From: Lewinellaceae bacterium
GTDB taxonomy: Bacteria > Bacteroidota > Bacteroidia > Chitinophagales > Saprospiraceae
Assembly: GCA_020636045.1 (NCBI GenBank)
Contig: JACJYP010000012.1
Coordinates: 96,383 to 160,382 of the forward strand
Direction: 5' to 3'
Length of the DNA: 64,000 nt
Shown: positions 42,543 through 51,903 of the stretch, piece by piece
How positions within the stretch are numbered: position 1 is the stretch's first letter
How the letters are laid out: each line of letters begins with the position of its first letter
Notes under the pieces: generated by a model
The model's database searches: none
The model's input: the letters and a program-made list of their open reading frames with translations, nothing else
What the model was told of the DNA's origin: nothing
Translations under genes and position numbers: made by a program

Positions 42543-43343
42543 ATGAAATACGCAATTGGTGCGATTCTCGGTGTTGCTTTGTTCGCCTGGGCGTTTTCGC
42601 TTTGCTCGCCTGCCGGAAAGAATAAAACCGGCCACGAGTACATGCCGGATATGTACCACCCCCTCGGGTATGAAGCCAACCTGTACAGCGCTTATTACTG
42701 GAACCACTGGGACGACGAGAGCACATTCAGCAAGGCCCAACTCTCCCAACCACATGACAAGGTGAGGGGTACGATACCACGTGGTTACACGGCCGCATAT
42801 TACGGCGAGGACGTAGGCTATGTGCGCGGTAAAAATGCCGACAACGCCATTGCTGCGCCGATCAACGGACAGGCTCCTTTCTACTATGAAAATACGGAAG
42901 ACGAGCGCCTGCGCTGCGAAGCGGAAATGATCAATAATCCTTTCCCGATCACCAAGGAAGGGCTCGACCGCGCAAAAGGACTGTACAACATTTACTGCGG
43001 GATCTGCCACGGAGAAAAAGGAGACGGGCAGGGCTGGCTCGTCAGCATGCCCGACACGAAATATCCGGCACAGCCGAAAAACCTGATCGGCGACGATATG
43101 ATCGCTGCTGGAAACGGCCGCCTCTATTTCGCGATCATGTACGGCAAAAACGTGATGGGCGCCTACACCGACAAACTGTCGTTCGAAGAACGCTGGCAGG
43201 TGATCCACTACATCCGCTCCCTGCAGGCCAAATCGAAAAGCCTGGAGTACAGCGAAACCGCCAATACCCTGAGCAACGTGGAAAAACCGGCAAAAGGCGC
43301 CGCAAGCGGCCCTGCGCGGGTTGTCGCTGCGCCGGCACAGTAA
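42543..43343 (+). CDS. actE: Alternative complex III subunit ActE (mono-heme cytochrome c lipoprotein)
   Basis: 266 aa. Signal sequence (MKYAIGAILGVALFAWAFSLC) with a possible lipid Cys21. One heme motif, CGICHGEKGDGQGW (~residue 157), and the axial Met candidate is in MYGKNVMGAY. The heme domain is the electron outlet of the complex to a cytochrome c or oxidase. Located between actD and actF with 66-70 bp spacers. Confidence 0.93.
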   Translation: MKYAIGAILGVALFAWAFSLCSPAGKNKTGHEYMPDMYHPLGYEANLYSAYYWNHWDDESTFSKAQLSQPHDKVRGTIPRGYTAAYYGEDVGYVRGKNADNAIAAPINGQAPFYYENTEDERLRCEAEMINNPFPITKEGLDRAKGLYNIYCGICHGEKGDGQGWLVSMPDTKYPAQPKNLIGDDMIAAGNGRLYFAIMYGKNVMGAYTDKLSFEERWQVIHYIRSLQAKSKSLEYSETANTLSNVEKPAKGAASGPARVVAAPAQ

Positions 43344-43413
43344 AACTGCATCAACCCCTGATTAAACCGGTCATTGTAAAAAAACATTATTGGGCCCTGC
43401 CCATACTTGCGAT

Positions 43414-45039
43414 ATGAATCTGACCAATACGCAATTTGTATTTGAAGGCAAAACCAAACGCGTGCTCATCGGCGGAATGGTGCTGGGAGTACTCTGCCTT
43501 GTCCTCACCGCGCTCAACGATGACGAATATCATACGCGCTTCTGGACGAACTTTCTCCACAACTCGGTGTATTTCACCGCGATCGCCTTCATGGCCATGT
43601 TTTTCCTTGCCGCACAGATCACCGCCTTTGCCGGCTGGATGACTGCCATCAAGCGGATCTGGGAAAGTATGGGCCAGTTTATGCTGGTAGGTCTGGTCCT
43701 CATCGGCATCGTTGCGATCGGGGTATGGGGGCATCTCCATCACCTGTATCACTGGAACGATCCGAACCTGAACATCAGCGATCCGTCGGCGCCGCATTAC
43801 GACCGCATCATTGCGGGAAAATCGGGCTTCCTGAACCCTGTGTTTTTTACCATCGCATCGATCGGCTTCCTTGCGATCTGGTACTTCTGGTCGTATAAGA
43901 TGCGCCAGACCTCTATCGCGCAGGATACGATGGAAACGGCTTCGCGCGATTACTACAAGACCGAGCGCAAATGGGCTGCGTCGTTCCTGCCGATCGGCGG
44001 CTTTCTCAGCGCCGTATTCTTCTGGCAGGTGCTGATGTCGGTCGACCCGCACTGGTACAGCACCATGTTCGCCTGGTATGCCACAGCATCTGCTTGGCTG
44101 GGTTCGCTGGCGCTCACCGTCATGATCATCATCTACCTGAAATCGCGCGGATATCTGGATTTCGTTACCCACGATCACCTGCACGACGTAGGCAAATACG
44201 TTTTCGGCATCAGCGTCTTCTGGACCTACCTGTGGTTCGACCAGTTCATGCTGATCTGGTATGCAAACAACGGAGAAGAAACGATCTACTTCAAGGAGCG
44301 CATGAATCACTATCCTGTGCTGTTCTGGGGCAACCTGCTCATGAACTTCGTGGCGCCGTTCCTCATCCTGATGCGCAACGACACAAAGCGCAAGTTCGGC
44401 ACCATGTTCTTTGTGGCTCTGATCGTCTTTTTCGGACACTGGTGGGATTATTTCTACATGATCAAGCCCGGTGCGCGCATCGCCGCCCATGAAGCGAAAG
44501 AACTCGCCGAGGGCGGGCATCACAATACCGGCCTCTCGGCGCCTGCTTCCGATGCGCTTGCGGTCAAAACCGTACTGAGCAACGTAAAAGGCGAACAGCA
44601 TGAGAGTGGCGAACAACAACCCGCGGCTGCCGAATCGCATGGCGAGGCCAACCAGCCGGTGCCGAACGACGAAAACATGCACGACGCCGAGGCTTCGGAA
44701 GATGGGGCGCATGGAGCAAGTGCTGACGACCACGGCGCTGCGGCGCCTGCCGACGAGCACGGCACGGAAGAAGCGGATCACGGTGGACATGGCGAAGATG
44801 CGCACGGCGCTGCCGCGCATGCAGCCGAACCTTCCGGATTCCGCCTCGGATTTACCGTCCCGGGCCTGGAAGAACTGGGCGTGATGATCGGGTTCCTGAG
44901 TTTATTCCTCTTCTTTTTCTTTACGCAGCTGGAACGCGCTTCGCTTATTCCGCTGAAGGATCCGTACCTCGAAGAAAGCCTGCACCACGAAACAGGCGCC
45001 AATATCGAAGGCGAAGGCGGTGGCCACGACCATCACTGA
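43414..45039 (+). CDS. actF: Alternative complex III subunit ActF (NrfD-like) with His/Asp-rich insert
   Basis: 541 aa from the ATG at 43414 (MNLTNTQFVFEGKTKRV); TTG at 43390 is less likely. Ten membrane helices of the second NrfD-like subunit. After residue ~355 there is an unusual ~110-residue stretch very rich in His, Glu, Asp and Ala (GEQHESGEQQPAAAESHGE, DEHGTEEADHGGHGEDAHG) before the last helix (PGLEELGVMIGFLSLFLFFFFTQ), and the tail ends GGGHDHH. The insert is absent from the short form of ActF I know; it may bind metal or reflect cytoplasmic disorder. Last gene of the act operon. Confidence 0.92.
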   Translation: MNLTNTQFVFEGKTKRVLIGGMVLGVLCLVLTALNDDEYHTRFWTNFLHNSVYFTAIAFMAMFFLAAQITAFAGWMTAIKRIWESMGQFMLVGLVLIGIVAIGVWGHLHHLYHWNDPNLNISDPSAPHYDRIIAGKSGFLNPVFFTIASIGFLAIWYFWSYKMRQTSIAQDTMETASRDYYKTERKWAASFLPIGGFLSAVFFWQVLMSVDPHWYSTMFAWYATASAWLGSLALTVMIIIYLKSRGYLDFVTHDHLHDVGKYVFGISVFWTYLWFDQFMLIWYANNGEETIYFKERMNHYPVLFWGNLLMNFVAPFLILMRNDTKRKFGTMFFVALIVFFGHWWDYFYMIKPGARIAAHEAKELAEGGHHNTGLSAPASDALAVKTVLSNVKGEQHESGEQQPAAAESHGEANQPVPNDENMHDAEASEDGAHGASADDHGAAAPADEHGTEEADHGGHGEDAHGAAAHAAEPSGFRLGFTVPGLEELGVMIGFLSLFLFFFFTQLERASLIPLKDPYLEESLHHETGANIEGEGGGHDHH

Positions 45040-45100
45040 TGCCTATTTAGATTGGTTCTATTCAAATTGATCTACCCCCGGAAGCACCGAACAAACTTTT

Positions 45101-45108
45101 TACCTTTG
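45101..45108 (+). promoter_or_regulatory. Bacteroidota-type -7 box before coxB
   Basis: TACCTTTG, 22 bp before the coxB ATG. No matching -33 box at standard spacing, so read-through from the act operon is equally possible. Confidence 0.3.
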
Positions 45109-45129
45109 GGTTAAAGCAAATAACATTCA

Positions 45130-46641
45130 ATGACAGCGTTAATCATACTTCTCTGCGTCCTGCTGATCTCGATCGTACTGGTACAGATCGGTAAAGTCAC
45201 CGAGCTGACCGCTCAGATCAAAGGTGAGAGCGAGGTTCTGCGTGACAACAGCAAATGGAACGGCTGGTTGTCCCTGGCTTTTATGGTGGTGTTCCTGGGC
45301 GGCGTTTTTGTTTCCGCCTATGCCTACAAGAACGAAATGATGGGTTACGGCCCGCATGAAGCGGCATCTGCACATGGAACGGTGCTGGACGACATGTTCC
45401 ACATCACCCTGGTGCTGACCGGCATCGTGTTCGTGATCTGCCACATCGCGCTCTTCTGGTTTGCCTACAAATATCGCTGGCAGGAAAATCGCAAGGCGCA
45501 GTTCATTGCGCACGACAACCGCCTCGAACTGATCTGGACCGCCGTACCGGCAGTCGTGATGACCATCCTCGTGGTGCGCGGCCTCAACGCATGGAATACG
45601 GTGATGGCCGACGTAAATCCCGATGAAGACTATATCGAGATCGAAGCCACCGGGCAGCAGTTCAACTGGATCATTCGCTATCCGGGACCCGATGGAAAAC
45701 TCGGCACCCGCAATTACAAACTGACTACGGCCAACAATCAGCTCGGCATGGACTTCACCGATCCCAAAACCTGGGACGACGTGATCCCCGGCCAGGAAAT
45801 ATTGCTGCCGGTCGGCAAAAAAGTGCGTGTGCGCATCACGGCAAAGGACGTGCTGCACAACTTCTATCTCCCGCATTTCCGGGTGAAAATGGACGCTGTG
45901 CCCGGCCTTCCCACGTATTTCATCTTTACCCCCGTCAAAACGACGACGGAATACCGCAACGAACTGCGGAAATACGAAGATTACAACCTTCCCTACGATA
46001 AAACGGACCCGACCGGGCCGAAGCGCTGGGAAAAATTCGAATACGAACTCGCCTGCGCCGAACTGTGCGGCAAGGGCCACTATTCCATGAAACGCATCCT
46101 GCGCGTGGTATCGCAGGAGGAGTTCGACGAGTGGTACAAGCAGCAGGAATCGTTCTACCTGACCCAGATCCGCGGAAAGGAAGACGATCCGAACAAGGAT
46201 AAAGTGCTCGACATCGAGGTGCGCCAGCGCGCCCAGGAATTCAGCGCGAATGTGAAAACCGCCGTTGAAGCCACCGATGCCGCCGAAAAAACGCTGGTGC
46301 TCAACCACGTCAATTTCGAGACGGGTTCGGCAACCCTTACGGCCAACAGCCGCTACGAACTGGATAACCTGGTGACGGCACTGAACGCATACCCGGGCAT
46401 CGTGATCGAAGTGGCCGGCCACACCGACAATACCGGCGATCCCGCTCAAAACCTCAGCCTTTCGGCAGCGCGCGCGGCATCGGTAGCCCGCTATCTGACG
46501 GACCGCGGCATTTCCGAAAGCCGCCTGCGGGTACGCGGATACGGCGATACCAAACCCCTCGCACCAAACGATTCTGATGAGAACAGGGCGAAAAACAGGC
46601 GTACGGAATTTACGATCCTGAACGCTGTTAATCCGTCCTGA
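45130..46641 (+). CDS. coxB: Cytochrome c oxidase subunit II with C-terminal OmpA-like domain
   Basis: 503 aa. Four hydrophobic segments occur before the CuA domain: ~2-20, ~44-66, ~89-113 and ~133-152. The CuA ligands are H243 (in VLHNFYLPHF), C309, E311, C313, H317 and M320 (CAELCGKGHYSM). Beyond the usual end (~residue 340) a linker leads to a complete OmpA-like domain at ~390-497: VNFETGSATLTANS, GHTDNTGD, LSLSAARAASVARYLTDRG and NRRTEF, with the Asp and Arg that bind the peptidoglycan diaminopimelate in this family. The fusion would tie the oxidase to the cell wall from the periplasmic side. The upstream act operon ends 90 bp before. Confidence 0.93.
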   Translation: MTALIILLCVLLISIVLVQIGKVTELTAQIKGESEVLRDNSKWNGWLSLAFMVVFLGGVFVSAYAYKNEMMGYGPHEAASAHGTVLDDMFHITLVLTGIVFVICHIALFWFAYKYRWQENRKAQFIAHDNRLELIWTAVPAVVMTILVVRGLNAWNTVMADVNPDEDYIEIEATGQQFNWIIRYPGPDGKLGTRNYKLTTANNQLGMDFTDPKTWDDVIPGQEILLPVGKKVRVRITAKDVLHNFYLPHFRVKMDAVPGLPTYFIFTPVKTTTEYRNELRKYEDYNLPYDKTDPTGPKRWEKFEYELACAELCGKGHYSMKRILRVVSQEEFDEWYKQQESFYLTQIRGKEDDPNKDKVLDIEVRQRAQEFSANVKTAVEATDAAEKTLVLNHVNFETGSATLTANSRYELDNLVTALNAYPGIVIEVAGHTDNTGDPAQNLSLSAARAASVARYLTDRGISESRLRVRGYGDTKPLAPNDSDENRAKNRRTEFTILNAVNPS

Positions 46642-46734
46642 GCATATATACATACCCCGTAAAACCTTCAAGAAACATTACCTGGACCCTGGTTGGAAGT
46701 CACCCAGTTTTAAATCGTTAAATTATCAGGCTAT

Positions 46735-48588
46735 ATGGCTCAAGTTGTAACAGCCGCCGAGACCCTCGAGGATAAACTCACACAAGAGTTGGGTTATGAT
46801 GATCATTTTCACGAGCATCATCACGGCGACAAATACCAATCAAACTTTCTGACGACGTACATCTTCAGTACCGACCACAAGATCATCGGCCGTCAGTTCC
46901 TGATCACCGGTATTTTCTGGGCTTTCGTCGGGGCTGCCATGTCCATCGTGTTCCGTCTGCAACTCGGTTTTCCCGAAGCGGATCTGGCTTGGCTGAAACC
47001 CCTTCTGGGTAAATGGATACAGGTGAATGACGCCGGGATCGGTAAACTCGATCCCGAGTTCTACTACTCGCTGGTGACGATGCACGGTACCATCCTCGTG
47101 TTTTTCGTGCTTACGGCCGGTCTGAGCGGTACGTTCTCGAACATCCTCATTCCGCTGCAGGTGGGCGCCCGCGATATGGCTTCGCCTCTGCTGAATGCGT
47201 TTTCCTACTGGTTCTTCTTCCTGGCGGGCGTGGTCATGCTGCTCTCGCTGTTCCTGAGCACAGGGCCGTTCTCGGGGGGCTGGACCGCCTATCCACCGCT
47301 TAGTGCGCTCGGGCAGGCGTCCGACGGCTCCAAGGCCGGTATGACGATGTGGATCGTGTCGATGTCACTGTTCGTGGTGTCGGCGCTGCTGGGAGGTATC
47401 AACTACATTACCACGGTACTCAACCTGCGCACCAAGGGTATGAACATGTGGCGCATGCCGCTGACTATCTGGGCGTTTTTCATCACGGCCATCCTCGGCG
47501 TGTTGTCATTCCCCGTACTCTTCTCGGGTCTGTTGCTGCTGATATTCGACCGCAGCATGGGTACTTCGTTCTATCTGAGCGAGATCGTCGTAGGCGGTCA
47601 GATCCTCGACCGCATCGGCGGCAGCCCGATCCTGTACCAGCACCTGTTCTGGTTCCTCGGGCACCCCGAAGTGTACATCATCATTCTGCCGGCCATGGGC
47701 ATCGTTTCAGAAGTGCTGTCGGTACATTCCCGCAAACCCATTTTCGGCTATCGCGCGATGGTGTACTCCATTCTGGCGATCGCCTTCCTGTCGTTCATTG
47801 TATGGGCGCACCACATGTTCATGTCGGGGGTCAACCCCTTCATCAGCAACTTCTTCGTGGTGTTCACCCTCATCATAGCCGTGCCGTCGGCCATCAAGGT
47901 ATTCAACTGGATATCGACGGTGTACGGCTCCAATTTCAGGTTTAATTCGGCGAGTCTGTTCGCGCTGGGCTTCGTATCGATGTTTATATCGGGCGGTCTG
48001 ACCGGCATCTTCCTGGGTAACTCTGCGATCGATATCCAACTGCACGATACATACTTCGTAGTGGCGCACTTCCACATCGTAATGGGTATCGCGGCCTTCT
48101 TCGGCATGTTTGCCGGTATCTATCACTGGTTCCCGAAGATGTTCGGCCGTTTCATGAACGAAACGCTCGGCAAGATACACTTCTGGGGCACGCTTGTCGG
48201 CGCCTATGCGATCTTCTGGCCCATGCACTATACCGGCATGGCCGGCGTGCCGCGCCGTTACTACAGCATCGAGAACTTCGATTCATTCCGCCATTTTGTG
48301 GACCTGAATCAGTTCATTACCATTGCTGCTATCGTGGTGTTCTTCCTGCAGGTACTTTTTATCATCAACTTCTTCTACTCCGTTTTCAGTGGCCGCAAGT
48401 TGACGACGAAAAACCCCTGGGGCGCCAACACCCTGGAATGGACGACGCCGATCCAGCCGGGCCACGGCAACTGGCCCGACAAGATCCCGGCAGTTCAGCG
48501 CTGGCCGTATGACTACGGTAAGGACGGTGAGGAATATATGCCGCAGTACGTGCCGCTGCGCGACGGAGAGCACGATCACGGGCATTGA
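46735..48588 (+). CDS. coxA: Cytochrome c oxidase subunit I
   Basis: 617 aa heme-copper oxidase catalytic subunit with 12 or more helices. Visible: His ligand in SLVTMHGTILVFF, the CuB/Tyr site HPEVYI(I), the CuB histidines in WAHHMF, and the heme ligands in HDTYFVVAHFHIVMG; also PPLSALGQ near the K-channel entrance. C-terminus EHDHGH is His-rich. It reduces oxygen to water and pumps protons; electron supply comes through the CuA of CoxB. Gap to coxB is 93 bp. Confidence 0.97.
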   Translation: MAQVVTAAETLEDKLTQELGYDDHFHEHHHGDKYQSNFLTTYIFSTDHKIIGRQFLITGIFWAFVGAAMSIVFRLQLGFPEADLAWLKPLLGKWIQVNDAGIGKLDPEFYYSLVTMHGTILVFFVLTAGLSGTFSNILIPLQVGARDMASPLLNAFSYWFFFLAGVVMLLSLFLSTGPFSGGWTAYPPLSALGQASDGSKAGMTMWIVSMSLFVVSALLGGINYITTVLNLRTKGMNMWRMPLTIWAFFITAILGVLSFPVLFSGLLLLIFDRSMGTSFYLSEIVVGGQILDRIGGSPILYQHLFWFLGHPEVYIIILPAMGIVSEVLSVHSRKPIFGYRAMVYSILAIAFLSFIVWAHHMFMSGVNPFISNFFVVFTLIIAVPSAIKVFNWISTVYGSNFRFNSASLFALGFVSMFISGGLTGIFLGNSAIDIQLHDTYFVVAHFHIVMGIAAFFGMFAGIYHWFPKMFGRFMNETLGKIHFWGTLVGAYAIFWPMHYTGMAGVPRRYYSIENFDSFRHFVDLNQFITIAAIVVFFLQVLFIINFFYSVFSGRKLTTKNPWGANTLEWTTPIQPGHGNWPDKIPAVQRWPYDYGKDGEEYMPQYVPLRDGEHDHGH

Positions 48589-48652
48589 TATTGCCGGTGA
48601 TGTTGAATCAGTGAATTGCAAACTTTTGACAACTTATACGTAGCCGACGGCA

Positions 48653-49582
48653 ATGGGCCGGGGCTTGCCAAAATACATGGAGCGCAACACGGCAAAGCAG
48701 ATCACGATTTTTGAAGGCTTGACGCAGGCAATTACCGATTTCGGGTTGCTCGTCAAGTTCAAGTTGAGTTTGTTAGTTCTTTTTTCTGCGGTGATGTCCT
48801 ACGCGATCGTATGCGCGGGGAATGTGGACTGGACGACACTGGCACTGCTGACAGTCGGCGGGTTCATGGTCACGGGTGCTGCCAATGCACTCAACCAGGT
48901 ACTCGAACGCGACTACGACCGTCTGATGGCGCGCACGGCAAACCGTCCGGTCGCTACCGGGCGGATAAGTGTGTCGAAAGCGGTGTTGTGGGCAGGACTG
49001 ATGGCGCTGACGGGGATCACGATGCTGGCGTTTTTCAACCCGCTGGCGTGCTTCCTCGGCACCTTGTCGCTGATCAGTTACGCCTTTGTGTACACCCCCC
49101 TGAAACGCTCGACGCCGCTGTCGGTCGTGGTGGGCGCCATTCCCGGCGCTTTGCCGCTGATCATCGGCTGCGTGGTGTTTGAAGGGCGGATCTCACAGAC
49201 GGCGCTGATGCTGTTCTCGCTACAGTTCCTCTGGCAGTTTCCGCACTTCTGGGCGGTGGCCTGGCTGGCGGACGAAGATTACAAGAAGGCGGGTTTTTAC
49301 CTGCTGCCTTCTAAAAACGGCATCAAGGACCCGACAACAGGCTTTTTGTCCTTTGTTTTCTGCCTGCTGATGATCGGAAATGCCGTTGTGGGATATGCAT
49401 ACGGGCTGGTGGGTCTGGCAGCGACACTTTTCCTGGTCCTGCTGAATGCCTGGTGGGCCCGGTATTGCTGGCAGTTGTACAAAACCTGTTCGCGGGAAGC
49501 CGCGCGCAGACAAATGTTCATGTCGTTCCTGCACCTGCCGCTTTCGCTGCTGGTGCTGCTGATTGATAAATTAATTATTTGA
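48653..49582 (+). CDS. ctaB: Protoheme IX farnesyltransferase
   Basis: 309 aa, or 301 aa if the ATG at 48677 (MERNTAKQ) is used. Makes heme O from heme B for the oxidase. UbiA-type motifs: LNQVLERDYDRLMARTANRP (first Asp-rich region, NxxxDxxxD variant) and WLADEDYKKAGFYLLPS (second, DxxxD variant). About nine helices. Sits between coxA and the coxC genes, typical for this operon. Confidence 0.92.
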   Translation: MGRGLPKYMERNTAKQITIFEGLTQAITDFGLLVKFKLSLLVLFSAVMSYAIVCAGNVDWTTLALLTVGGFMVTGAANALNQVLERDYDRLMARTANRPVATGRISVSKAVLWAGLMALTGITMLAFFNPLACFLGTLSLISYAFVYTPLKRSTPLSVVVGAIPGALPLIIGCVVFEGRISQTALMLFSLQFLWQFPHFWAVAWLADEDYKKAGFYLLPSKNGIKDPTTGFLSFVFCLLMIGNAVVGYAYGLVGLAATLFLVLLNAWWARYCWQLYKTCSREAARRQMFMSFLHLPLSLLVLLIDKLII

Positions 49583-49624
49583 CCGGGTGAAATGCGATGT
49601 AGTCGATCGCATCGCATTTCACTC

Positions 49625-50221
49625 ATGAAATTCAACCATAAAATGGGTGCAGTTTCTTCACCTGAATTCAGCCGGAACAAGATCCATCCGCACAAGTTTG
49701 CGCTGTGGGTGGGGATCGCCAGCATCATGATGATGTTCGGCGCCTTCACGAGCGCTTACGTAGTGCGCCGTTCGGCGGGTAACTGGCTGGAGTTCAAACT
49801 TCCCGATATTTTCTTTTTTAACACGGTGGTGATCATATTGAGCAGCGTCACGCTGCATTATGCCTACCGCTCGTTTAAAAAAGGCAATGAAAAACTTTTC
49901 AAGGCGCTGTTGCTGACCACTTTCGTACTAGGCATCTCTTTTGTGATCCTGCAGTACAAAGGCTGGGAAGCGCTGAACACCATCGGCGCCACGTTCACGA
50001 TCAATCCTTCGAGTTCGTTCATTTACGTGATCTCCGGGTTGCACGCCGCGCATGTGCTGGGCGGTGTGGCCGCCCTGCTGGTAGCGCTGGCGCACGCGTT
50101 CATACTGCCCTTCAAGCCGACCGTACGGCGCCGGCAGCGCCTCGAACTGGTGGTGCAATACTGGCACTTTGTCGACGTGCTCTGGGTGTACCTGATCATG
50201 TTCTTCATGGTCCAGTCCTGA
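49625..50221 (+). CDS. coxC: Cytochrome c oxidase subunit III-like (short)
   Basis: 198 aa from the ATG at 49625 (MKFNHKMGAVSSPEFSR); an ATG at 49643 is possible. About five helices, HPHKFALWVGIASIMMMFGAFTSAYVVRR at the N-terminus, then ISGLHAAHVLGGVAALLVAL and the family-specific YWHFVDVLWVYLIMFF at the end. Subunit III stabilises subunit I and the proton-uptake side. A second, longer subunit III follows 49 bp downstream. Confidence 0.88.
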   Translation: MKFNHKMGAVSSPEFSRNKIHPHKFALWVGIASIMMMFGAFTSAYVVRRSAGNWLEFKLPDIFFFNTVVIILSSVTLHYAYRSFKKGNEKLFKALLLTTFVLGISFVILQYKGWEALNTIGATFTINPSSSFIYVISGLHAAHVLGGVAALLVALAHAFILPFKPTVRRRQRLELVVQYWHFVDVLWVYLIMFFMVQS

Positions 50222-50270
50222 AAACCGATAAAACGAAAAACACTGTAATACCATTAATTGACAGTATATC

Positions 50271-51173
50271 ATGGCAGAAACATCTGTTGCACACGCACAC
50301 GAAACACATGGCCAGGGGGATGATCCCCAACTGTGGGAAGGCGCGAAAGAGCCGTTTAAAGCGAGTTACGGCAAATTGATGATGTGGTACTTTCTGGTGT
50401 CCGACGCCTTTACGTTCGCCGGATTCCTGATCGCTTACGGAGCGCTCCGGTTCAGCATGCCGACCTGGCCCGAGCCTGATTTTGTGTTCGCTTCCTTTCC
50501 TTTTGTAAAAGCGCACTGGCCGCTGGTCTTCGTGACCTTCATGACCTTTGTGCTGATTTTCAGTTCCGTCACCATGGTGCGGGCGGTACAGGAAGGGCAC
50601 CGCGAAAACCAACGCGGTGTGGTCTTCTGGATGTTCCTGACCATCCTGGGTGGCGCCACCTTCCTTGGCAGCCAGGCCTACGAATGGACGACCCTGATCG
50701 CTGCGGAAAACATGACGGTCAAGCAAAACCCGTTCGGCCGCCATATTGCCGACGGCATTTTCCTGAATGAAGATGGCACCGAGGCCAAAAAGCCCGATGG
50801 CACGCCCGATACTTTCCATAAAGGCGAGTCGTATCTGCTGCACATGCACCCGGTTCGACAGTCCGACGGCACCATGAAAGACGAATTCATCCAGCGGAAG
50901 ATGAAATACACCACCGGCGCATATGCCGGCCAGACGGGTATACAGGAGTTAGGCCCCAAGGCTTTCGGCGCGCTCTTCTTCTTCATCACCGGCTTCCACG
51001 GCTTCCACGTATTCTCCGGGGTGCTGTTCCTGTCCATCATCATGATCAACGCCGCCAGCGGACTTTATGCCGCCCGTAAGAACGGCTACGAGATGGTGGA
51101 AAAGATCGGCCTCTACTGGCACTTTGTGGATCTGGTGTGGGTGTTCGTGTTCCTGGTATTCTATCTCCTCTAA
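50271..51173 (+). CDS. coxC: Cytochrome c oxidase subunit III (long)
   Basis: 300 aa, a second CoxC with N-terminal cytosolic His-rich tail (HAHETHGQGDD), a polar loop (~140-210, FGRHIADGIFLNEDGTEAKKPDG) and ITGFHGFHVFSGVLFLS followed by YWHFVDLVWVFVFLVFYLL. Two consecutive subunit III genes are usual in Bacteroidota caa3-like operons. Starts 49 bp after the short form. Confidence 0.92.
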   Translation: MAETSVAHAHETHGQGDDPQLWEGAKEPFKASYGKLMMWYFLVSDAFTFAGFLIAYGALRFSMPTWPEPDFVFASFPFVKAHWPLVFVTFMTFVLIFSSVTMVRAVQEGHRENQRGVVFWMFLTILGGATFLGSQAYEWTTLIAAENMTVKQNPFGRHIADGIFLNEDGTEAKKPDGTPDTFHKGESYLLHMHPVRQSDGTMKDEFIQRKMKYTTGAYAGQTGIQELGPKAFGALFFFITGFHGFHVFSGVLFLSIIMINAASGLYAARKNGYEMVEKIGLYWHFVDLVWVFVFLVFYLL

Positions 51174-51245
51174 AACGACCCTGCTTTCGATAACTATTTC
51201 GCCGGCAACGGCGATCGTTCAAAATAACATTCAACTGTTCAAAAA

Positions 51246-51674
51246 ATGGCTGGACATCAAACATACGAAGAACAAAAAGCGCTGGTGTTTCGCGGGCTGA
51301 TGATACTCGGCGCCGTGACGATCGTGGAAGTGGTCATTGCGCTTTTTGCCAAAGGACATATTATTCCCAGCATCAGATTCACCGAAGGTTTCGGTCACTA
51401 CCTGTATATGTTGCTGATGATCGGATTCTCCCTGTTCAAGGCCTATTTCATCGTGTTTTATTTCATGCACATGGCCTATGAAGTGCGGGGGCTGGTGCTG
51501 AGCGTACTGCTGCCCACCACGCTCCTGATCTGGGCGATCATTGCTTTTTTCCAGGAAGGCAGTTCCTGGGGTGCGCGTCGCGAGCTCATCAAAGAGAAAA
51601 ACGAAGAAGTGGCCAAGCCGATGCCGGCAGGCAAGCCGCAGGGCTACCTGCTGCCGGGTGTGATGAAAGGTTGA
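51246..51674 (+). CDS. Cytochrome c oxidase subunit IV (prokaryotic type)
   Basis: 142 aa with three hydrophobic segments (RGLMILGAVTIVEVVIALFA, LYMLLMIGFSLFKAYFIVFYFMHM, GLVLSVLLPTTLLIWAIIAFFQ), the caa3-type subunit IV pattern with KAYFIVFYFMHM. Non-catalytic accessory subunit. 72 bp downstream of coxC; a 230-bp gap with no convincing gene follows. Confidence 0.88.
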   Translation: MAGHQTYEEQKALVFRGLMILGAVTIVEVVIALFAKGHIIPSIRFTEGFGHYLYMLLMIGFSLFKAYFIVFYFMHMAYEVRGLVLSVLLPTTLLIWAIIAFFQEGSSWGARRELIKEKNEEVAKPMPAGKPQGYLLPGVMKG

Positions 51675-51903
51675 CCGCGCCGGAGTGCCGGAATCATGTG
51701 TGCAGAAGACGGCATGTTTTCTGCTGCTTTGTCCGGACTTTACGCTTGCAATTCACAACGAAAAACAAATCAGGTGGGGCAACAAAACCTCGCCTTTTTT
51801 GTTGTATATCAGTTTGTTAGCATGGTTGATTCTATATGGATGGCCTTGCTGTGACAATGAAACGCCGGCTTAGGTTTTATACAGCCGGACCATCTTTCAA
51901 ATC

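Noticed and set aside
51685..51873. Possible 62-aa membrane peptide between cox4 and the SCO-like gene
   Set aside because: It has one hydrophobic run but the N-terminus is not signal-like, a different frame in the same region is also open, and no family is recognisable. Not supported.
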